From Austwickia sp. TVS 96-490-7B (lineage in GTDB: Bacteria > Actinomycetota > Actinomycetes > Actinomycetales > Dermatophilaceae), in contig NZ_JAHPZL010000007.1 of the NCBI RefSeq assembly GCF_019331795.1, positions 214,597 to 278,596 on the forward strand: a DNA stretch of 64,000 bases. Direction: 5' to 3'. The notes beneath the pieces were generated by a model. It saw nothing but the letters and a program-made list of their open reading frames with translations. It was not told the origin of the DNA and ran no database searches. Positions 15,933-25,804 of the stretch are shown here, piece after piece. Numbering within the stretch: the stretch's first letter is position 1; each line of letters starts with the position of its first letter. A program made the translations under genes and the position numbers.

Positions 15933-17720
15933 ATGGCGATTCGCAACTATGAGTTCGTGCCCGGTCCCCGGGGCGGGAAACTCAAAATCCATGCCCGAGG
16001 CAACACGATTCTCACGTTGCCCACCATCAACCGTGGCACAGCGTTCACCTGGCCGGAACGGCATGCCTTAGGTTTGACCGGACTGTTGCCGCCGGGGGTG
16101 GCTCCGTTGAGCGCTCAGGTGCGTCGCTGCTACGAGCAGTACAGCCAGCAGACCCGGGATGTCGCGAAATACGCCTACCTGGCGGCATTGCGGGATCGTA
16201 ACGAAGTGCTGTTCTACCGCCTGCTGGCGGAGCATCTGGAGGAAATGCTCCCCATCGTCTATACCCCGACTATTGGGGAAGTCATCGAGCACTTCAGTCA
16301 GGGATATAGCCGTACGCGAGGTGTCTTCACCTCGGTGGATCACCCGCAGGAAATCGAGGATTCCTTACTGAACTACGGTTTGGAGCCGGATGAGTGCGAT
16401 TTGATCGTGGTGACTGATTCCGAAGGCATCTTAGGGATTGGTGACCAGGGTATCGGTGGGGTGCAGATCTGCGTAGGAAAGCTCTCGGTGTATACCGCTG
16501 CGGCGGGGATTGATCCACGCCGTGTGATCCCGGTGGTGGTGGACGTGGGCACCGACAACATGGAGCTACTCAATGATGAGTTCTACCTGGGGGCTCGGCA
16601 CAGCCGCCGTCGGGGAGAGAAGTACGACGCCTTCATTGAGGAGTTTGTGGCAACTGCGACGCGGTTGTTCCCGCATGCGTTGATTCACTGGGAGGATTTC
16701 GGCGCGGGGAATGCTCATCGTATTCTGGAAAAGTACCGTGACCGTTGTTGCACTTTCAATGATGATATTCAGGGCACTGCTGCAGTGGTCTTGGCGGCGG
16801 CGATTGCAGGGGTGCGGACTACCGGTAGTCGGATGAGGGATCACCGGGTCGTGGTGTTTGGCGCTGGAACTGCCGGTGTTGGTGTGGCGGACTTAATGCG
16901 TGACCGCATGATCCGGGAGGGATTGAGTGAGCAGGAGGCTTATCGACAGTTCTGGTGTCTGGGCTCTAAAGGCTTGATCACTGATGCCATCCCGGGGATT
17001 CGAGATTTTCAACGGCCATATGCTCGCCCGCACGAGGAAGTGGCGACCTGGGATCTCGATGACCCGGATCGAATCAGCCTGGCTGATGTGGTGCGTAATG
17101 TCCGGCCCACCATGCTGATCGGGACGTCGGCGCGGGCCGGGGCATTTACCGAAACGATAGTGCGAGACATGGCGGCGCATGTCGATCGACCAGTGATCAT
17201 GCCGTTATCTAACCCGACCTCCCGAGCGGAGGCAGTCCCAGCTGATCTCATCGCCTGGACCGAGGGGCGCGCCTTGGTGGCGACGGGATCGCCGTTCGCT
17301 CCAGTGGAGTACGGCGGCCGGAGCTATCACATCGCTCAAGCCAATAATGCGCTGGTTTTTCCTGGGATCGGGCTGGGGGTGGTGATTAGTAAGGCGGCGC
17401 GGGTGTCGGACCGAATGATCACTGCGGCGGCGGAGGCGGTCGCAGAAATTGTCGATGTGGTGCCGCGTGGTAAGGCGCTACTGCCGTCGATCGCTCAGTT
17501 GCGGCGAGTATCTGGAACCGTGGCGATGCGTGTCGCTCAGACGGCGTACGCCGAGGGGCTTTCGGAGGTGGAGCTCACCGATCCGGTACAGCAGGTCTAT
17601 GAAGCGATGTGGCGTCCGGAGTATCCGGAGATCGTCTTGCCCAGCAAGACACGGTCACGTCGCCGAGATGATACCGAAAGCGCACCTGTCCCTGACCGGA
17701 ACGCTTCTCAGGAGAGCTGA
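15933..17720 (+). CDS. Malic enzyme (NAD(P)-dependent, long form)
   Basis: The protein (595 aa from ATG 15933) has the long-form malic enzyme motifs: LPIVYTPTIGEVIEHFSQGY, VTDSEGILGIGDQGIGG, DVGTDNMELLNDEFYLG, TFNDDIQGTAAVVLAAA and the dinucleotide-binding VVFGAGTAGVGVADLM. It decarboxylates malate to pyruvate with reduction of NAD or NADP; cofactor choice cannot be read with certainty. The frame is open to a TTG at 15873, but family similarity starts at about AIRNYEF, just after ATG 15933. Its stop overlaps the aroQ start (TGATG), so the two are co-translated. Confidence 0.92.
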   Translation: MAIRNYEFVPGPRGGKLKIHARGNTILTLPTINRGTAFTWPERHALGLTGLLPPGVAPLSAQVRRCYEQYSQQTRDVAKYAYLAALRDRNEVLFYRLLAEHLEEMLPIVYTPTIGEVIEHFSQGYSRTRGVFTSVDHPQEIEDSLLNYGLEPDECDLIVVTDSEGILGIGDQGIGGVQICVGKLSVYTAAAGIDPRRVIPVVVDVGTDNMELLNDEFYLGARHSRRRGEKYDAFIEEFVATATRLFPHALIHWEDFGAGNAHRILEKYRDRCCTFNDDIQGTAAVVLAAAIAGVRTTGSRMRDHRVVVFGAGTAGVGVADLMRDRMIREGLSEQEAYRQFWCLGSKGLITDAIPGIRDFQRPYARPHEEVATWDLDDPDRISLADVVRNVRPTMLIGTSARAGAFTETIVRDMAAHVDRPVIMPLSNPTSRAEAVPADLIAWTEGRALVATGSPFAPVEYGGRSYHIAQANNALVFPGIGLGVVISKAARVSDRMITAAAEAVAEIVDVVPRGKALLPSIAQLRRVSGTVAMRVAQTAYAEGLSEVELTDPVQQVYEAMWRPEYPEIVLPSKTRSRRRDDTESAPVPDRNASQES

Positions 17721-18202
17721 TGAGACCAACTATCGCGATGTTAAATGGCCCGAACCTGGGGCGGCTGGGACATCGGGAACCGGAACGGTACGGGACGGTC
17801 ACCTTGGAGGAGGTGGAGGAACGGTGTCGTCAGGTGGCAGACCGCCACGGTGTGGATCTGTTCGCTTTTCATTCCAACCACGAAGGTGTCTTGATTGACA
17901 CCATTGAGGCCTGGGCGCAAGCAGGCGTAGCAGGTGTGGTGGTTAACGCGGGTGCGCTCACCCATACGTCGATTGCGCTGCGGGATGCCTTGGCAGCCTC
18001 ACAGATTCCATTCATAGAAGTCCACATCACCAATGTCTATGCTCGTGAGGATTTCCGGCATATTTCATATGTGTCTGATATCGCAGCCGGGATAATTGTT
18101 GGTTGTGGTGTTCTCGGGTATGAGCTGGCCGTGCAGGCACTCGTTGATCGGTTGGGTCCGTTCGAGGGGGACGACATGCGCGAAGCTCCTGAGCGATCCT
18201 GA
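17720..18202 (+). CDS. aroQ: 3-dehydroquinate dehydratase, type II
   Basis: The 160-residue protein shows the type II dehydroquinase motifs: LNGPNLGRLGHREPERYG with the catalytic Arg and Tyr, NAGALTHTSIALRDAL, and IEVHITNVYAREDFRH with the catalytic His. It converts 3-dehydroquinate to 3-dehydroshikimate in the shikimate pathway, or in the reverse sense in quinate use. It is isolated from other aro genes and translationally coupled to malic enzyme. An MHS symporter, a family that includes shikimate carriers, lies 5 kb upstream. A strong hairpin follows. Confidence 0.93.
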   Translation: MRPTIAMLNGPNLGRLGHREPERYGTVTLEEVEERCRQVADRHGVDLFAFHSNHEGVLIDTIEAWAQAGVAGVVVNAGALTHTSIALRDALAASQIPFIEVHITNVYAREDFRHISYVSDIAAGIIVGCGVLGYELAVQALVDRLGPFEGDDMREAPERS

Positions 18203-18211
18203 TCTAAACAT

Positions 18212-18247
18212 GTTCTGGCCCGCCCCCTGGAGAGGGCGGGCCAGAAC
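18212..18247. terminator. Bidirectional hairpin between aroQ and pntB
   Basis: A 14-bp perfect stem, GTTCTGGCCCGCCC with its complement, closes an 8-nt loop between two convergent genes. There is no T tract on the plus side. Confidence 0.75.
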
Positions 18248-18275
18248 GTGACGGTGTGCCGGGATGACGGGCCGG

Positions 18276-19763
18276 TCAGACTGGGCTGGCAACCTTTTCC
18301 TGGACGGCGCGCAGGATGTCGTCGACGCGTTGTTTAGCGTCACCAAAAAGCATCGCGGTGTTCTCTTTAAAGAACAACGGGTTCTGTACGCCGGCATATC
18401 CGGTAGCCATGGAGCGTTTAAACACGATCACGTTGGCTGATTCCCAGACGCGCAGCACCGGCATCCCTGCGATGGGGGAGGCGGGGTCATCCAGCGCAGA
18501 CGGGTTGACAGTGTCGTTCGCGCCGATGACGAGAACGACATCTGTCCCGGCAAGGTCATCGTTGATCTCGTCCATTTCTAGGACGATGTCGTAGGGGACT
18601 TTAGCTTCAGCGAGCAGGACGTTCATATGGCCGGGGAGACGGCCAGCGACCGGGTGAATGCCGAAGCGAACGTCGATGCCACGCTGTCGGAGCACTGACG
18701 TGATCTCCGCGACGGGGTACTGAGCCTGAGCGACCGCCATTCCGTAGCCCGGAGTGATGACGACTGATTTGGCGTCGAGGAGCAGTTCAGCCGTCCCTTC
18801 TGCGTCGATTTCTCGATGCTCACCATAGTCCTTGGCCTCGCCGACCACCCCGCCATCAGAGCCAAATCCACCGGCAATAACATTGATGAATGATCGTCCC
18901 ATACCTTTGCACATGATGTAAGACAGGAAGGCGCCGGAGGATCCGACCAAAGCGCCAGTGATAATCAGTAGGTCATTGTTGAGCATGAACCCAGCGGCAG
19001 CAGCGGCCCACCCGGAGTAGCTGTTGAGCATGGATACGACGACGGGCATGTCGCCACCACCGATAGAGGCAACGAGGTGGAATCCTAGCGCCAGCGCAAT
19101 GATGGTCATTCCGACAAGCAGGCCAATTCCAGGGCGTTTAATAAAGACTGCGGTGAGCACCAAAAATAGTCCGATTGCGCCGAGATTCAACCAGTTGTGG
19201 CCGGGCAGCATGAGCGGAGCAGACTTCATCTTCGCCGACAGTTTGAGGTAGGCCACGATGGATCCAGTGAAGGTGACGGCACCGATAAAGACCCCGATGA
19301 AGACCTCACCGCTGTGGATGGGGCCGAGAGATCCTGCAAGGTCAGCGACGTTATCGGCGATGCCACCGGCTTGTTCGATGCGATGTTCTGCGTCAAAGAA
19401 ACTGTTGAAACCGACGAGGACGGCGGCGAGGCCAACAAAGCTGTGCAACAGGGCGATCAGCTCAGGCATCCCGGTCATTTCGACTTTGCGGGCTTTCCAG
19501 ATGCCAATGGCGGCTCCGATGACCATGGCCAGCAGCAATAGCGCGAGGCCAGTCACTCCACTACCGGTGCGGTCATCGGCGGAGTTGGCGGCATCGATCC
19601 CCACGACGGCAGCGAGAATCGTAATGATCAGCGCCGCGCCCATGCCGAGGATACCGTTGCGGTTGCCGCCTTCGGCGGTTTCATGTTTGGACAGCCCCGC
19701 CAGGCTGAGAATGAAAAGCAGGCCCGCGATGATGTAAGAGCCTTGGATCAAAGTGAGTGACAT
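18276..19763 (-). CDS. pntB: NAD(P) transhydrogenase subunit beta
   Basis: The 495-residue protein has about eight or nine membrane segments in its first 270 residues, then the NADP(H)-binding domain III with [40 protein letters not shown] and [14 protein letters not shown]. With PntA it couples hydride transfer from NADH to NADP+ to proton entry, supplying NADPH. ATG 19763 starts 7 bp after the pntA stop. Confidence 0.96.
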   Translation of the reverse strand: MSLTLIQGSYIIAGLLFILSLAGLSKHETAEGGNRNGILGMGAALIITILAAVVGIDAANSADDRTGSGVTGLALLLLAMVIGAAIGIWKARKVEMTGMPELIALLHSFVGLAAVLVGFNSFFDAEHRIEQAGGIADNVADLAGSLGPIHSGEVFIGVFIGAVTFTGSIVAYLKLSAKMKSAPLMLPGHNWLNLGAIGLFLVLTAVFIKRPGIGLLVGMTIIALALGFHLVASIGGGDMPVVVSMLNSYSGWAAAAAGFMLNNDLLIITGALVGSSGAFLSYIMCKGMGRSFINVIAGGFGSDGGVVGEAKDYGEHREIDAEGTAELLLDAKSVVITPGYGMAVAQAQYPVAEITSVLRQRGIDVRFGIHPVAGRLPGHMNVLLAEAKVPYDIVLEMDEINDDLAGTDVVLVIGANDTVNPSALDDPASPIAGMPVLRVWESANVIVFKRSMATGYAGVQNPLFFKENTAMLFGDAKQRVDDILRAVQEKVASPV

Positions 19764-19770
19764 GGTGAGG

Positions 19771-21312
19771 TCAGCCCTTCCGGAACATGCCGAGCATGCG
19801 TTGGGTCACGGTGAAGCCACCGAAAATATTGATGCTGGCCAAGAGAATTCCGACGAAGGCCAGGGCATGGACGTAGGTGGGGCTGCCTTCTCGTCCGACT
19901 TGAAGCAGGACACCGACGATGATGATGCCGGAGATCGCGTTGGTGACCGACATCAATGGGGTATGGAGTGCATGGTGGACATTGCCGATCACGTAATAGC
20001 CGATCACGACGGACAGCATGAACACCATGAAATGGCCCAAGAAAGGCTCGGGGGAGTAGGCGAATAACAGGAGCGCGAGCGCGCCAGTGCATCCCCAGAT
20101 CGTCGCTTTCGCGCCGGCGCTCATGGGGCGAGGAGCTGGTTTCTCCGGTGGCGGAGCGGCGGGGACGGGTGCCTGTGGAGCAGCTGAGACCTGCACGGGA
20201 GGCGGCGGCCAGAGCAGTTCGCCGTCCTTCACGATAGTCATGCCCCGGACGACGACGTCGTCCAGGTCCAGGGCCAACTCGCCGTCTTTGCCTGGGGTGG
20301 CGAGTTTGAGGAAATTCACCATGTTCTGGCCGTACAGCTGGCTGGCCTGGGTGGGCAGTCGGCCGGCGAGGTCGGTGTATCCAATAATCGTCACCCCGTT
20401 GGCCGTGACGACCTTTTCACCAGCAACGCTGCCTTCGACGTTCCCGCCGGTGGCGGCCGCCATGTCGACGATGACGCTGCCCGCTTTCATGGTGGCCACC
20501 ATCTCAGCGGTGAGTAGCCGGGGCGCGGGGCGCCCGGGGATGAGGGCTGTGGTGATGACAATATCGACGTCTTTGGCCTGTTCGGCGTACATCTGCGCTT
20601 GACGGCGCTGGTATTCCTCGCCCATCTCTTTGGCGTAGCCGTCGCTGCTGACCTCGGCGCTGGGGTCGTCGACTGTGACGAATTCGGCGCCCATCGATTC
20701 GACCTGTTCTGCGACCTCAGGTCGGACGTCGTTAGCGCGGACGATGGCGCCGAGACTTCCGGCTGCGCCAATCGCAGCGAGTCCGGCGACTCCGGCCCCG
20801 GCGACAAAGACCTTGGCTGGGGGGACCTTGCCAGCTGCGGTGACCTGGCCAGTGAAGAACCGACCGAATTCGTGGGCGGCTTCGACGACAGCTCGGTATC
20901 CAGCGATATTCGCCATGGAGGACAGGACGTCGAGGGCTTGGGCGCGGGAGATCCGGGGGACGGCGTCCATAGACAGCGCAGTGATATTGCGCGCGGCCAG
21001 CCGGTCGACCATGTCTTGATCCAGGCGCGGATTGAGCAGAGCGATCAAGGTGGCGCCATCACGCAGCAGGGCGAGTTCGTGATCATGAGGTGCGTTAACT
21101 TTCAGCACGATGTCGGCAGCCCAGGCGTCGAGTGCGGTGCCGATGGTGGCTCCCGCAGTCTCGAAGGCGTCGTCAGACAAGGACGCCCCGGTACCAGCCG
21201 TGGTCTCGACGACCACGTCGTAACCCAGTTTGAGAAGTTGACCGACGGTTTGTGGGGTGGCGGCCACGCGAGTCTCGCCCGCGTGTGTCTCCTTGGGTAT
21301 GCCGATGAGCAC
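19771..21312 (-). CDS. pntA: NAD(P) transhydrogenase subunit alpha (single-chain)
   Basis: The 513-residue protein starts at GTG 21312, with GAAGGAGT 7 nt upstream. It has the N-terminal signature [19 protein letters not shown], the NAD-binding [21 protein letters not shown] and the [10 protein letters not shown] loop. After a Pro/Ala-rich linker (about residues 385-415) come four membrane segments with [20 protein letters not shown]. Length and layout match the undivided alpha subunit (E. coli type) rather than the split PntAA/PntAB form of many alphaproteobacteria. The frame is open further upstream, but that part is not family-like. It forms an operon with pntB. Confidence 0.95.
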   Translation of the reverse strand: MLIGIPKETHAGETRVAATPQTVGQLLKLGYDVVVETTAGTGASLSDDAFETAGATIGTALDAWAADIVLKVNAPHDHELALLRDGATLIALLNPRLDQDMVDRLAARNITALSMDAVPRISRAQALDVLSSMANIAGYRAVVEAAHEFGRFFTGQVTAAGKVPPAKVFVAGAGVAGLAAIGAAGSLGAIVRANDVRPEVAEQVESMGAEFVTVDDPSAEVSSDGYAKEMGEEYQRRQAQMYAEQAKDVDIVITTALIPGRPAPRLLTAEMVATMKAGSVIVDMAAATGGNVEGSVAGEKVVTANGVTIIGYTDLAGRLPTQASQLYGQNMVNFLKLATPGKDGELALDLDDVVVRGMTIVKDGELLWPPPPVQVSAAPQAPVPAAPPPEKPAPRPMSAGAKATIWGCTGALALLLFAYSPEPFLGHFMVFMLSVVIGYYVIGNVHHALHTPLMSVTNAISGIIIVGVLLQVGREGSPTYVHALAFVGILLASINIFGGFTVTQRMLGMFRKG

Positions 21313-21642
21313 GGCGGGTACTCCTTCGCAGTGAGGCGCAGGTGGTGAAGCGCCGTCAGGGGTGTTCAGTCCATGCGCAACATTACGACCGGTCTGACGC
21401 GCAAGTCCTGCGAAACGGGGGTTCACCCGGGTGGTACGACAACAGGCCGGTGGTGGGAGGTCGGATGGTGACCGGTTGGTGTGCCGCGGTGATGCCGACC
21501 CGAGGGGGATGAGGTCGGCCACGGGGAGGAGTAAAAGTGCTGGTGAGAGTGGCCGTAAGGGTGTCGGTGGCGTGCCGATTTCGCGTTGCCCCGTCTCAGC
21601 TTGTACAGTAGGCGGGCACGCCAAGCCCGGTAGGGATGGCGG
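21313..21642. other. 330-bp intergenic region between pntA and tRNA-Thr
   Basis: This divergent region must hold promoters for pntAB on the minus strand and for the tRNAs on the plus strand. A TACAGT box at 21604-21609 could serve the tRNA genes. I see no convincing -35 element and no gene. Confidence 0.4.
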
Positions 21643-21715
21643 GCCCCGATAGCTCAGTCGGCAGAGCGTCTCCATGGTAAGGAGAAGGTCTAGGGTTCGA
21701 TTCCCTATCGGGGCT
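21643..21715 (+). tRNA. tRNA-Thr (anticodon GGT)
   Basis: The acceptor arm GCCCCGA pairs with TCGGGGC (21708-21714). The anticodon loop ATGGTAA carries GGT. The D arm is AGCTCAGTCGGCAGAGC and the T arm GGGTTCGATTCCC. The 73-nt gene has no encoded CCA. Confidence 0.96.
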
Positions 21716-21725
21716 CTGGTTCACA

Positions 21726-21758
21726 GTGCCCCCGTCGATATCATCGACGGGGGCACTG
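21726..21758 (+). terminator. Hairpin between tRNA-Thr and tRNA-Met
   Basis: A perfect 15-bp stem, AGTGCCCCCGTCGAT with its complement, closes a 3-nt loop (ATC), with no T tract. It ends only 8 bp before tRNA-Met, so it may equally be a processing signal in a shared transcript. Confidence 0.6.
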
Positions 21759-21766
21759 GACTCCAG

Positions 21767-21839
21767 GCGGGGTAGCTCAGGTGGTCAGAGCACACGACTC
21801 ATAATCGTGGTGTCGCGGGTTCAAGTCCCGCCCTCGCTA
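21767..21839 (+). tRNA. tRNA-Met (anticodon CAT)
   Basis: The acceptor arm GGCGGGG pairs with CCTCGCT through two G-U pairs. The anticodon stem-loop CACGA-CTCATAA-TCGTG carries CAT. The first pair is G-U and the anticodon stem lacks the three G-C pairs of initiators, so this looks like an elongator tRNA-Met. A CAU tRNA modified to read AUA (Ile) cannot be fully excluded by eye. Confidence 0.88.
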
Positions 21840-21949
21840 CGGACGCGATGTCAGAGATTCTTCTGCATCGCGTATTCTGTTGTGTCGACGCGTCTCGCTG
21901 CAGGTGGCGCGACACTGAATGCACACCGATCCGAAAGTCAGGTAGTCCC

Positions 21950-22120
21950 GTGGCCAGCAAGACCACCGACGTTCGTCCGAAGATCACGCTCGCCTGCGTG
22001 GACTGCAAGGACCGCAACTACATCACCAAGAAGAACCGTCGGAACGACCCCGACCGCTTGGAGATGAACAAGTTCTGCCCGAAGTGCTCAAAGCACACGG
22101 CGCACCGCGAGACCCGCTGA
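21950..22120 (+). CDS. rpmG: 50S ribosomal protein L33
   Basis: The 56-residue protein, from GTG 21950, contains two CxxC pairs (ACVDCKDR and FCPKCSK), so it is the zinc-binding form of L33. The core includes [18 protein letters not shown]. It sits upstream of hadA/hadB-like genes, the same order as in mycobacteria, but a strong terminator separates it from them. Confidence 0.94.
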   Translation: MASKTTDVRPKITLACVDCKDRNYITKKNRRNDPDRLEMNKFCPKCSKHTAHRETR

Positions 22121-22140
22121 TGATTCAGTTCTGAGTTTCA

Positions 22141-22186
22141 CGCCACGAGGGCGGCCCTACATCGGGCCGCCCTCGTGGCGTTTTTT
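22141..22186 (+). terminator. Rho-independent terminator after rpmG
   Basis: A 17-bp perfect stem (22141-22157 with 22164-22180), a 6-nt loop and TTTTTT at 22181-22186 follow the gene. It is the only classical hairpin-plus-T6 terminator I found here. Confidence 0.93.
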
Positions 22187-22261
22187 GCGCTGAATGACAA
22201 GCTCAGCTACTGCTTTCTCTCAGCTCAACGGCTTGGTAGGGAGCTGTATACGGCTCTGGCC

Positions 22262-22267
22262 TAGGGT
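22262..22267 (+). promoter_or_regulatory. -10 box TAGGGT giving a leaderless hadA-like mRNA
   Basis: TAGGGT ends 7 nt before ATG 22275, which places the transcription start at the start codon. A TTGGTA at 22233 is too far upstream to be a standard -35. Confidence 0.45.
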
Positions 22268-22274
22268 GGGATCC

Positions 22275-22730
22275 ATGTCTGTTAACACCGACTACGAGGG
22301 GCGCGTCTATCCGCCGTCTCCACCGTTTCAGGTCGGACGGGAAGCGATCCGTGACTTCGCCGAGGCGGTCGGGGCCTCGTCGGTGCTACATCGGGATCTA
22401 TTGGCAGCGAGAGCTGCGGGTCACGCCGATCTTGTGGCGCCACCGACGTTCACCGTGGCCGTGGCTCAACGATGTGAAGCACAGTTTGTCCAAGACCCTG
22501 AGGCCGGGATTGATTTCAGCAGGGTGGTCCATGCCGAGGAGCAGTTCCACCTGGAGCGTCCGGTGGTGGCCGGTGATGACATCACCGCGGTGCTCACGGT
22601 GGAACGGATTCGCGGGGTTGGCGGCAACGTATTAGTGACGACCCGAGTCGATATGTGGAGCGAGCCCACGTGTCAGGACAAAGTGGGGACGGTGCGTTCG
22701 ACGCTCTTGGTCCGGGGGGAGGACAGATGA
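22275..22730 (+). CDS. FAS1-like/MaoC dehydratase N-terminal half (HadA-like)
   Basis: The 151-residue protein is a single hot-dog domain of the HadA type: PPSPPFQVGREAIRDFAEAV at the start, LVAPPTFTVAVAQ in the middle, and VVHAEEQFHLERPVVAGDDI in the region that packs on HadB. HadA partners lack the catalytic Asp/His and act as substrate-binding subunit of a (3R)-hydroxyacyl-thioester dehydratase. Its stop overlaps the hadB-like ATG (ATGA). In mycobacteria the corresponding enzyme works in FAS-II. This organism need not make mycolic acids, so its acyl substrate is open. Confidence 0.85.
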   Translation: MSVNTDYEGRVYPPSPPFQVGREAIRDFAEAVGASSVLHRDLLAARAAGHADLVAPPTFTVAVAQRCEAQFVQDPEAGIDFSRVVHAEEQFHLERPVVAGDDITAVLTVERIRGVGGNVLVTTRVDMWSEPTCQDKVGTVRSTLLVRGEDR

Positions 22731-23197
22731 GCGACAAAGCCTCTTCTCCGGGGGGCACGGATGATGCACGCCCGGTCGTCGGCACTCGGATTGGTGAGCT
22801 CCGAGTGTCAGTTGATCGAAAACGGCTGGTCGCCTATGCCGCAGCAGGCGGAGACCGCAACCGGATTCACTGGGACGAGGCGTATGCCATCGACGCAGGA
22901 CTGCCTGGAGTGATCGCACACGGGATGTGGACGATGGGGGCAGCGGTGGAGCTGGTGTCGCAGTGGGTTGGTGACCCGTGCGCAGTCATTGACTATCGCA
23001 CCAAATTTTCCGCGCCAGTTGTCGTTCCTGCTCGCGAGGCAGTTGAGGTGTGCACTGAGGGTCATATCTCACGTGTCGATGTGGCTGCGAACGGGGAACT
23101 CCGGGTGGTTGTGGATCTGACAGTGACCTGTGCAGGGCACAAGGTGCTCACCCGGGCACAGGCAGTGGTGTCATGGAAGGAGCCGGTCGGTGCGTGA
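22727..23197 (+). CDS. MaoC-type (R)-hydroxyacyl dehydratase (HadB-like)
   Basis: The 156-residue protein carries the hydratase 2 motif YAAAGGDRNRIHWDEAYA, with the catalytic Asp and His, followed by GLPGVIAHGMWTMG. It should be the catalytic partner of the HadA-like protein, dehydrating 3-hydroxyacyl thioesters. It overlaps hadA by 4 nt and the murB start by 8 nt, so the three genes are coupled. No HadC homologue is present at this locus. Confidence 0.88.
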   Translation: MSDKASSPGGTDDARPVVGTRIGELRVSVDRKRLVAYAAAGGDRNRIHWDEAYAIDAGLPGVIAHGMWTMGAAVELVSQWVGDPCAVIDYRTKFSAPVVVPAREAVEVCTEGHISRVDVAANGELRVVVDLTVTCAGHKVLTRAQAVVSWKEPVGA

Positions 23198-24260
23198 ACT
23201 TAGGGACGAGTCGTTGTCGTCATGGACCACGATGGGGGTTGGTGGACCGGCGCGGCGTGTGGTGGTAGCGGAAAACACCGATGAGCTCGTCGACGCGATC
23301 CGGGAAGTTGACGACGCGGATGAACCTTTGTTGGTCCTCTCCGGCGGATCCAACCTGATGATCGGAGATGAAGGCTTCGCCGGGACCGTGGTGCGAGTGG
23401 CCTCAAGCGGAATCCGGGTCGAATCGGCGGATCGGTGTGGCGGAGTCGTCGTCAGGGTAGCAGCGGGGGAATGCTGGGATACCTTCGTCCGTGATGCAGT
23501 TGCCGAGGGTTGGGCTGGGGTGGAATGCCTTTCGGGGATCCCAGGCTTGGTGGGGGCGACTCCGGTTCAAAACGTTGGCGCGTATGGTCAGGACGTCTCA
23601 CAGACCATCTGGGATGTGCGAGTGTGGGACCGGGAAGATCAGTGTGTGCGGACCATCGCCAACGCTGATTGTGCCTTTACCTATCGACACAGTCGATTCA
23701 AGGGCAGCAGTCGGTACGTTGTTCTTGACGTGTCGTTTCAGTTGGACCTCGCAGATCTGAGCCGACCGGTGGCCTATGCCGATTTGGCGCGCGGATTGGA
23801 TTGCGCTCCAGGAGAGCGAGTTCCGTTGAGCATGGCGCGTGAAGCGGTGCTAGATCAGCGGCGTCGGCGCGGCATGGTGGTCGATCGAGACGATCACGAC
23901 ACCTGGAGTTGCGGCTCTTTCTTCACCAACCCCGTCCTATCGGTTGCACAGTTCGAGGCGTTATCTCAGCGGGTTGCCGAGCGTCTTGGTGATCAGGGCG
24001 GGACACCGCCGCGATTTGAGTCGGATGGTGCGGTCAAGACGAGTGCGGCGTGGCTGATCGAACGCGCCGGCTTCGGGAAAGGGTATGGATTGCCCGGCGC
24101 AGCTTCGTTGTCCACCAAACATGTGCTGGCATTGACCAACCGGGGTGGTGCGTCGTGCGCAGACCTGATCGCGTTGGCCAGAGAGATCCGTGACGGAGTA
24201 TTCGACGCCTTCGGGGTGCTGCTCGTGAACGAGCCAGTGCTCGTGGGTGTTCAGCTGTGA
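23190..24260 (+). CDS. murB: UDP-N-acetylenolpyruvoylglucosamine reductase
   Basis: The 356-residue FAD enzyme makes UDP-N-acetylmuramate for peptidoglycan. Motifs are SSWTTMGVGGPARRVVV, LVLSGGSNLMIGDEGF and GLVGATPVQNVGAYGQDV in the FAD domain, FTYRHSRFK, and CGSFFTNPVL with the catalytic Ser region. KTSAAWLIERAGF follows. GTG 23190 is preceded by GGAAGGAG and lies inside the end of the hadB-like gene. Loop content suggests the type I form. Confidence 0.95.
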   Translation: MRELRDESLSSWTTMGVGGPARRVVVAENTDELVDAIREVDDADEPLLVLSGGSNLMIGDEGFAGTVVRVASSGIRVESADRCGGVVVRVAAGECWDTFVRDAVAEGWAGVECLSGIPGLVGATPVQNVGAYGQDVSQTIWDVRVWDREDQCVRTIANADCAFTYRHSRFKGSSRYVVLDVSFQLDLADLSRPVAYADLARGLDCAPGERVPLSMAREAVLDQRRRRGMVVDRDDHDTWSCGSFFTNPVLSVAQFEALSQRVAERLGDQGGTPPRFESDGAVKTSAAWLIERAGFGKGYGLPGAASLSTKHVLALTNRGGASCADLIALAREIRDGVFDAFGVLLVNEPVLVGVQL

Positions 24261-24277
24261 TGTAAACGGCGCCTGTC

Positions 24278-25372
24278 TCAACGGTCGTGGAGCACGCCGG
24301 GTCCGAGCGCGGCTGGGCTGTGAAGCCAGCTGTCGATGTCATTGATGAGGGCCCGCCGGGTCCCGTCGGGAGCGCGAGAGGCTTCGACTGATTCCCTGGC
24401 AAGCCGCGCTAGCTGATCGTCGTTCAGCTGGTGTACCTCTCGTGCGAGGTGGTATTGGGAGTTGAGGCGACCCCCGAAGAGCAACGGGTCGTCGGCGCCC
24501 AATGCGACACGCACGCCGGCATCCATGACGGTACGCAGGGGGACATCAGTCGATTCCTCAAATACGCCGAGCGCAACATTGCTTTGAGGGCAGACTTCTA
24601 AGGCGACGTTCTGTTCGGCGAGCCGCTCCAGGAGACGGGGGTCCTCCACTGATCTGATCCCGTGCCCAAGTCGGGCGGGACTGAGCAGATCGAGGGTTCG
24701 GTGTACTGCTTCTGCGCCCATCAGCTCACCGCCATGCGGAACGCTGGCCAATCCAGCATTCCTGGCGATACGGAACGCAGCAGCGAAATCGCCGGTGTCC
24801 CCACGGCGTTCATCATTAGACAGTCCAAAGCCGACGACGCTTCCACTGTCCTGGCCGGCGTATCGCGCAGCGAGGCGTGCCAGGGTCCGCGCTTCGAGGG
24901 GGTGCCTCATCCGGCTGGCCGCCACGATGATCCCGACGCCAATGCGGTGTGAGTGCGCCGCCAACCGGGCTTCGTCGAGCACGATTTCCAGTGCTGGGGT
25001 CAGCCCACCGACGTAGGGGGCATAGCTGGTGGGGTCAATTTGGAGTTCGAGCCAGCAGGATCCTTCATCGGCATCGTCCTGGACTGCTTCCCGCAAGACG
25101 CGGCGCATATCGCTCTCGTCGCGAATGCAGTGGCGCGCGGCGTCGTACAACCGCTGGAAGCGGAACCAACCGCGGGTCTGAGCTGAGGAAGTGAGTTGCG
25201 GTGGCCATTCCTGGCGTAGAGCGTGCGGCAGCCGTATGCCATGTCGATCGGCGAGGTCGGCGAGGGTGGAGATGCGTAGTGATCCGGTGAAATGGAGATG
25301 GAGGTGTGCCTTCGGCAGGGTGTCCAGCTGGCGGAACCCGGGGTGCGTCACAGGATGATGCGCGGATGACAT
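24278..25372 (-). CDS. add: Adenosine deaminase
   Basis: The 364-residue protein (from ATG 25372, with GGAG 6 nt upstream) has the metal-binding HLHLHF near residue 22, SVPHGGE with the catalytic His/Glu region, RLGHGIR, and VALGADDPLLFGG. The last replaces the usual NTDDP Asp pair motif with GADDP, keeping both aspartates. It deaminates adenosine or deoxyadenosine to inosine. Two in-frame ATGs upstream (25390, 25426) lack ribosome binding sites. It is convergent with murB. Confidence 0.92.
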   Translation of the reverse strand: MSSAHHPVTHPGFRQLDTLPKAHLHLHFTGSLRISTLADLADRHGIRLPHALRQEWPPQLTSSAQTRGWFRFQRLYDAARHCIRDESDMRRVLREAVQDDADEGSCWLELQIDPTSYAPYVGGLTPALEIVLDEARLAAHSHRIGVGIIVAASRMRHPLEARTLARLAARYAGQDSGSVVGFGLSNDERRGDTGDFAAAFRIARNAGLASVPHGGELMGAEAVHRTLDLLSPARLGHGIRSVEDPRLLERLAEQNVALEVCPQSNVALGVFEESTDVPLRTVMDAGVRVALGADDPLLFGGRLNSQYHLAREVHQLNDDQLARLARESVEASRAPDGTRRALINDIDSWLHSPAALGPGVLHDR

Positions 25373-25652
25373 GGGCTCCGACGGAGGCATGACAGCACGG
25401 TAAATGCTGGTGACCTGCTTCGACAATGCGGCATGCGATCAGGACTGGGGAGGTCGGCGACGTGGAGGATTCTGTTGTGTCTCTGAGTGGTTCGACGTGC
25501 AGATGGAGTGCAGTGGGGGGTGTCGGTTGGCGAGAGAGGCGTTTCCTCACGTATGCTCTTGATCTGGACGCACGCGCAGGTCTTGATCGGCATGCCCGCC
25601 GGTTCATGCTTCTAGGTGAGCTTAGGAGCGCGAAGATCGTGCAGGCGTCCGT

Positions 25653-25725
25653 AGGGCAGTGGCTCAATTGGCAGAGCACCGGTCTCCAAAACCGGCGGTT
25701 GGGGGTTCGAGTCCCTCCTGCCCTG
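25653..25725 (+). tRNA. tRNA-Trp (anticodon CCA)
   Basis: The acceptor arm AGGGCAG pairs with CTGCCCT (25718-25724) with discriminator G. The anticodon stem-loop CCGGT-CTCCAAA-ACCGG carries CCA. The 73-nt gene lies just before secE-nusG, the usual actinobacterial order. Confidence 0.97.
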
Positions 25726-25734
25726 CGATGTGCA

Positions 25735-25769
25735 GGCATATGGCGCGTCCGTTGGACGCGCCATATGCC
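25735..25769 (+). terminator. Hairpin after tRNA-Trp
   Basis: A 16-bp perfect stem, GGCATATGGCGCGTCC with its complement, closes a 3-nt loop (GTT), with no T tract. It probably ends or processes the tRNA transcript. Confidence 0.7.
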
Positions 25770-25804
25770 ACGCGGATGGTAACAGGACACGAGCACACGC
25801 CGGC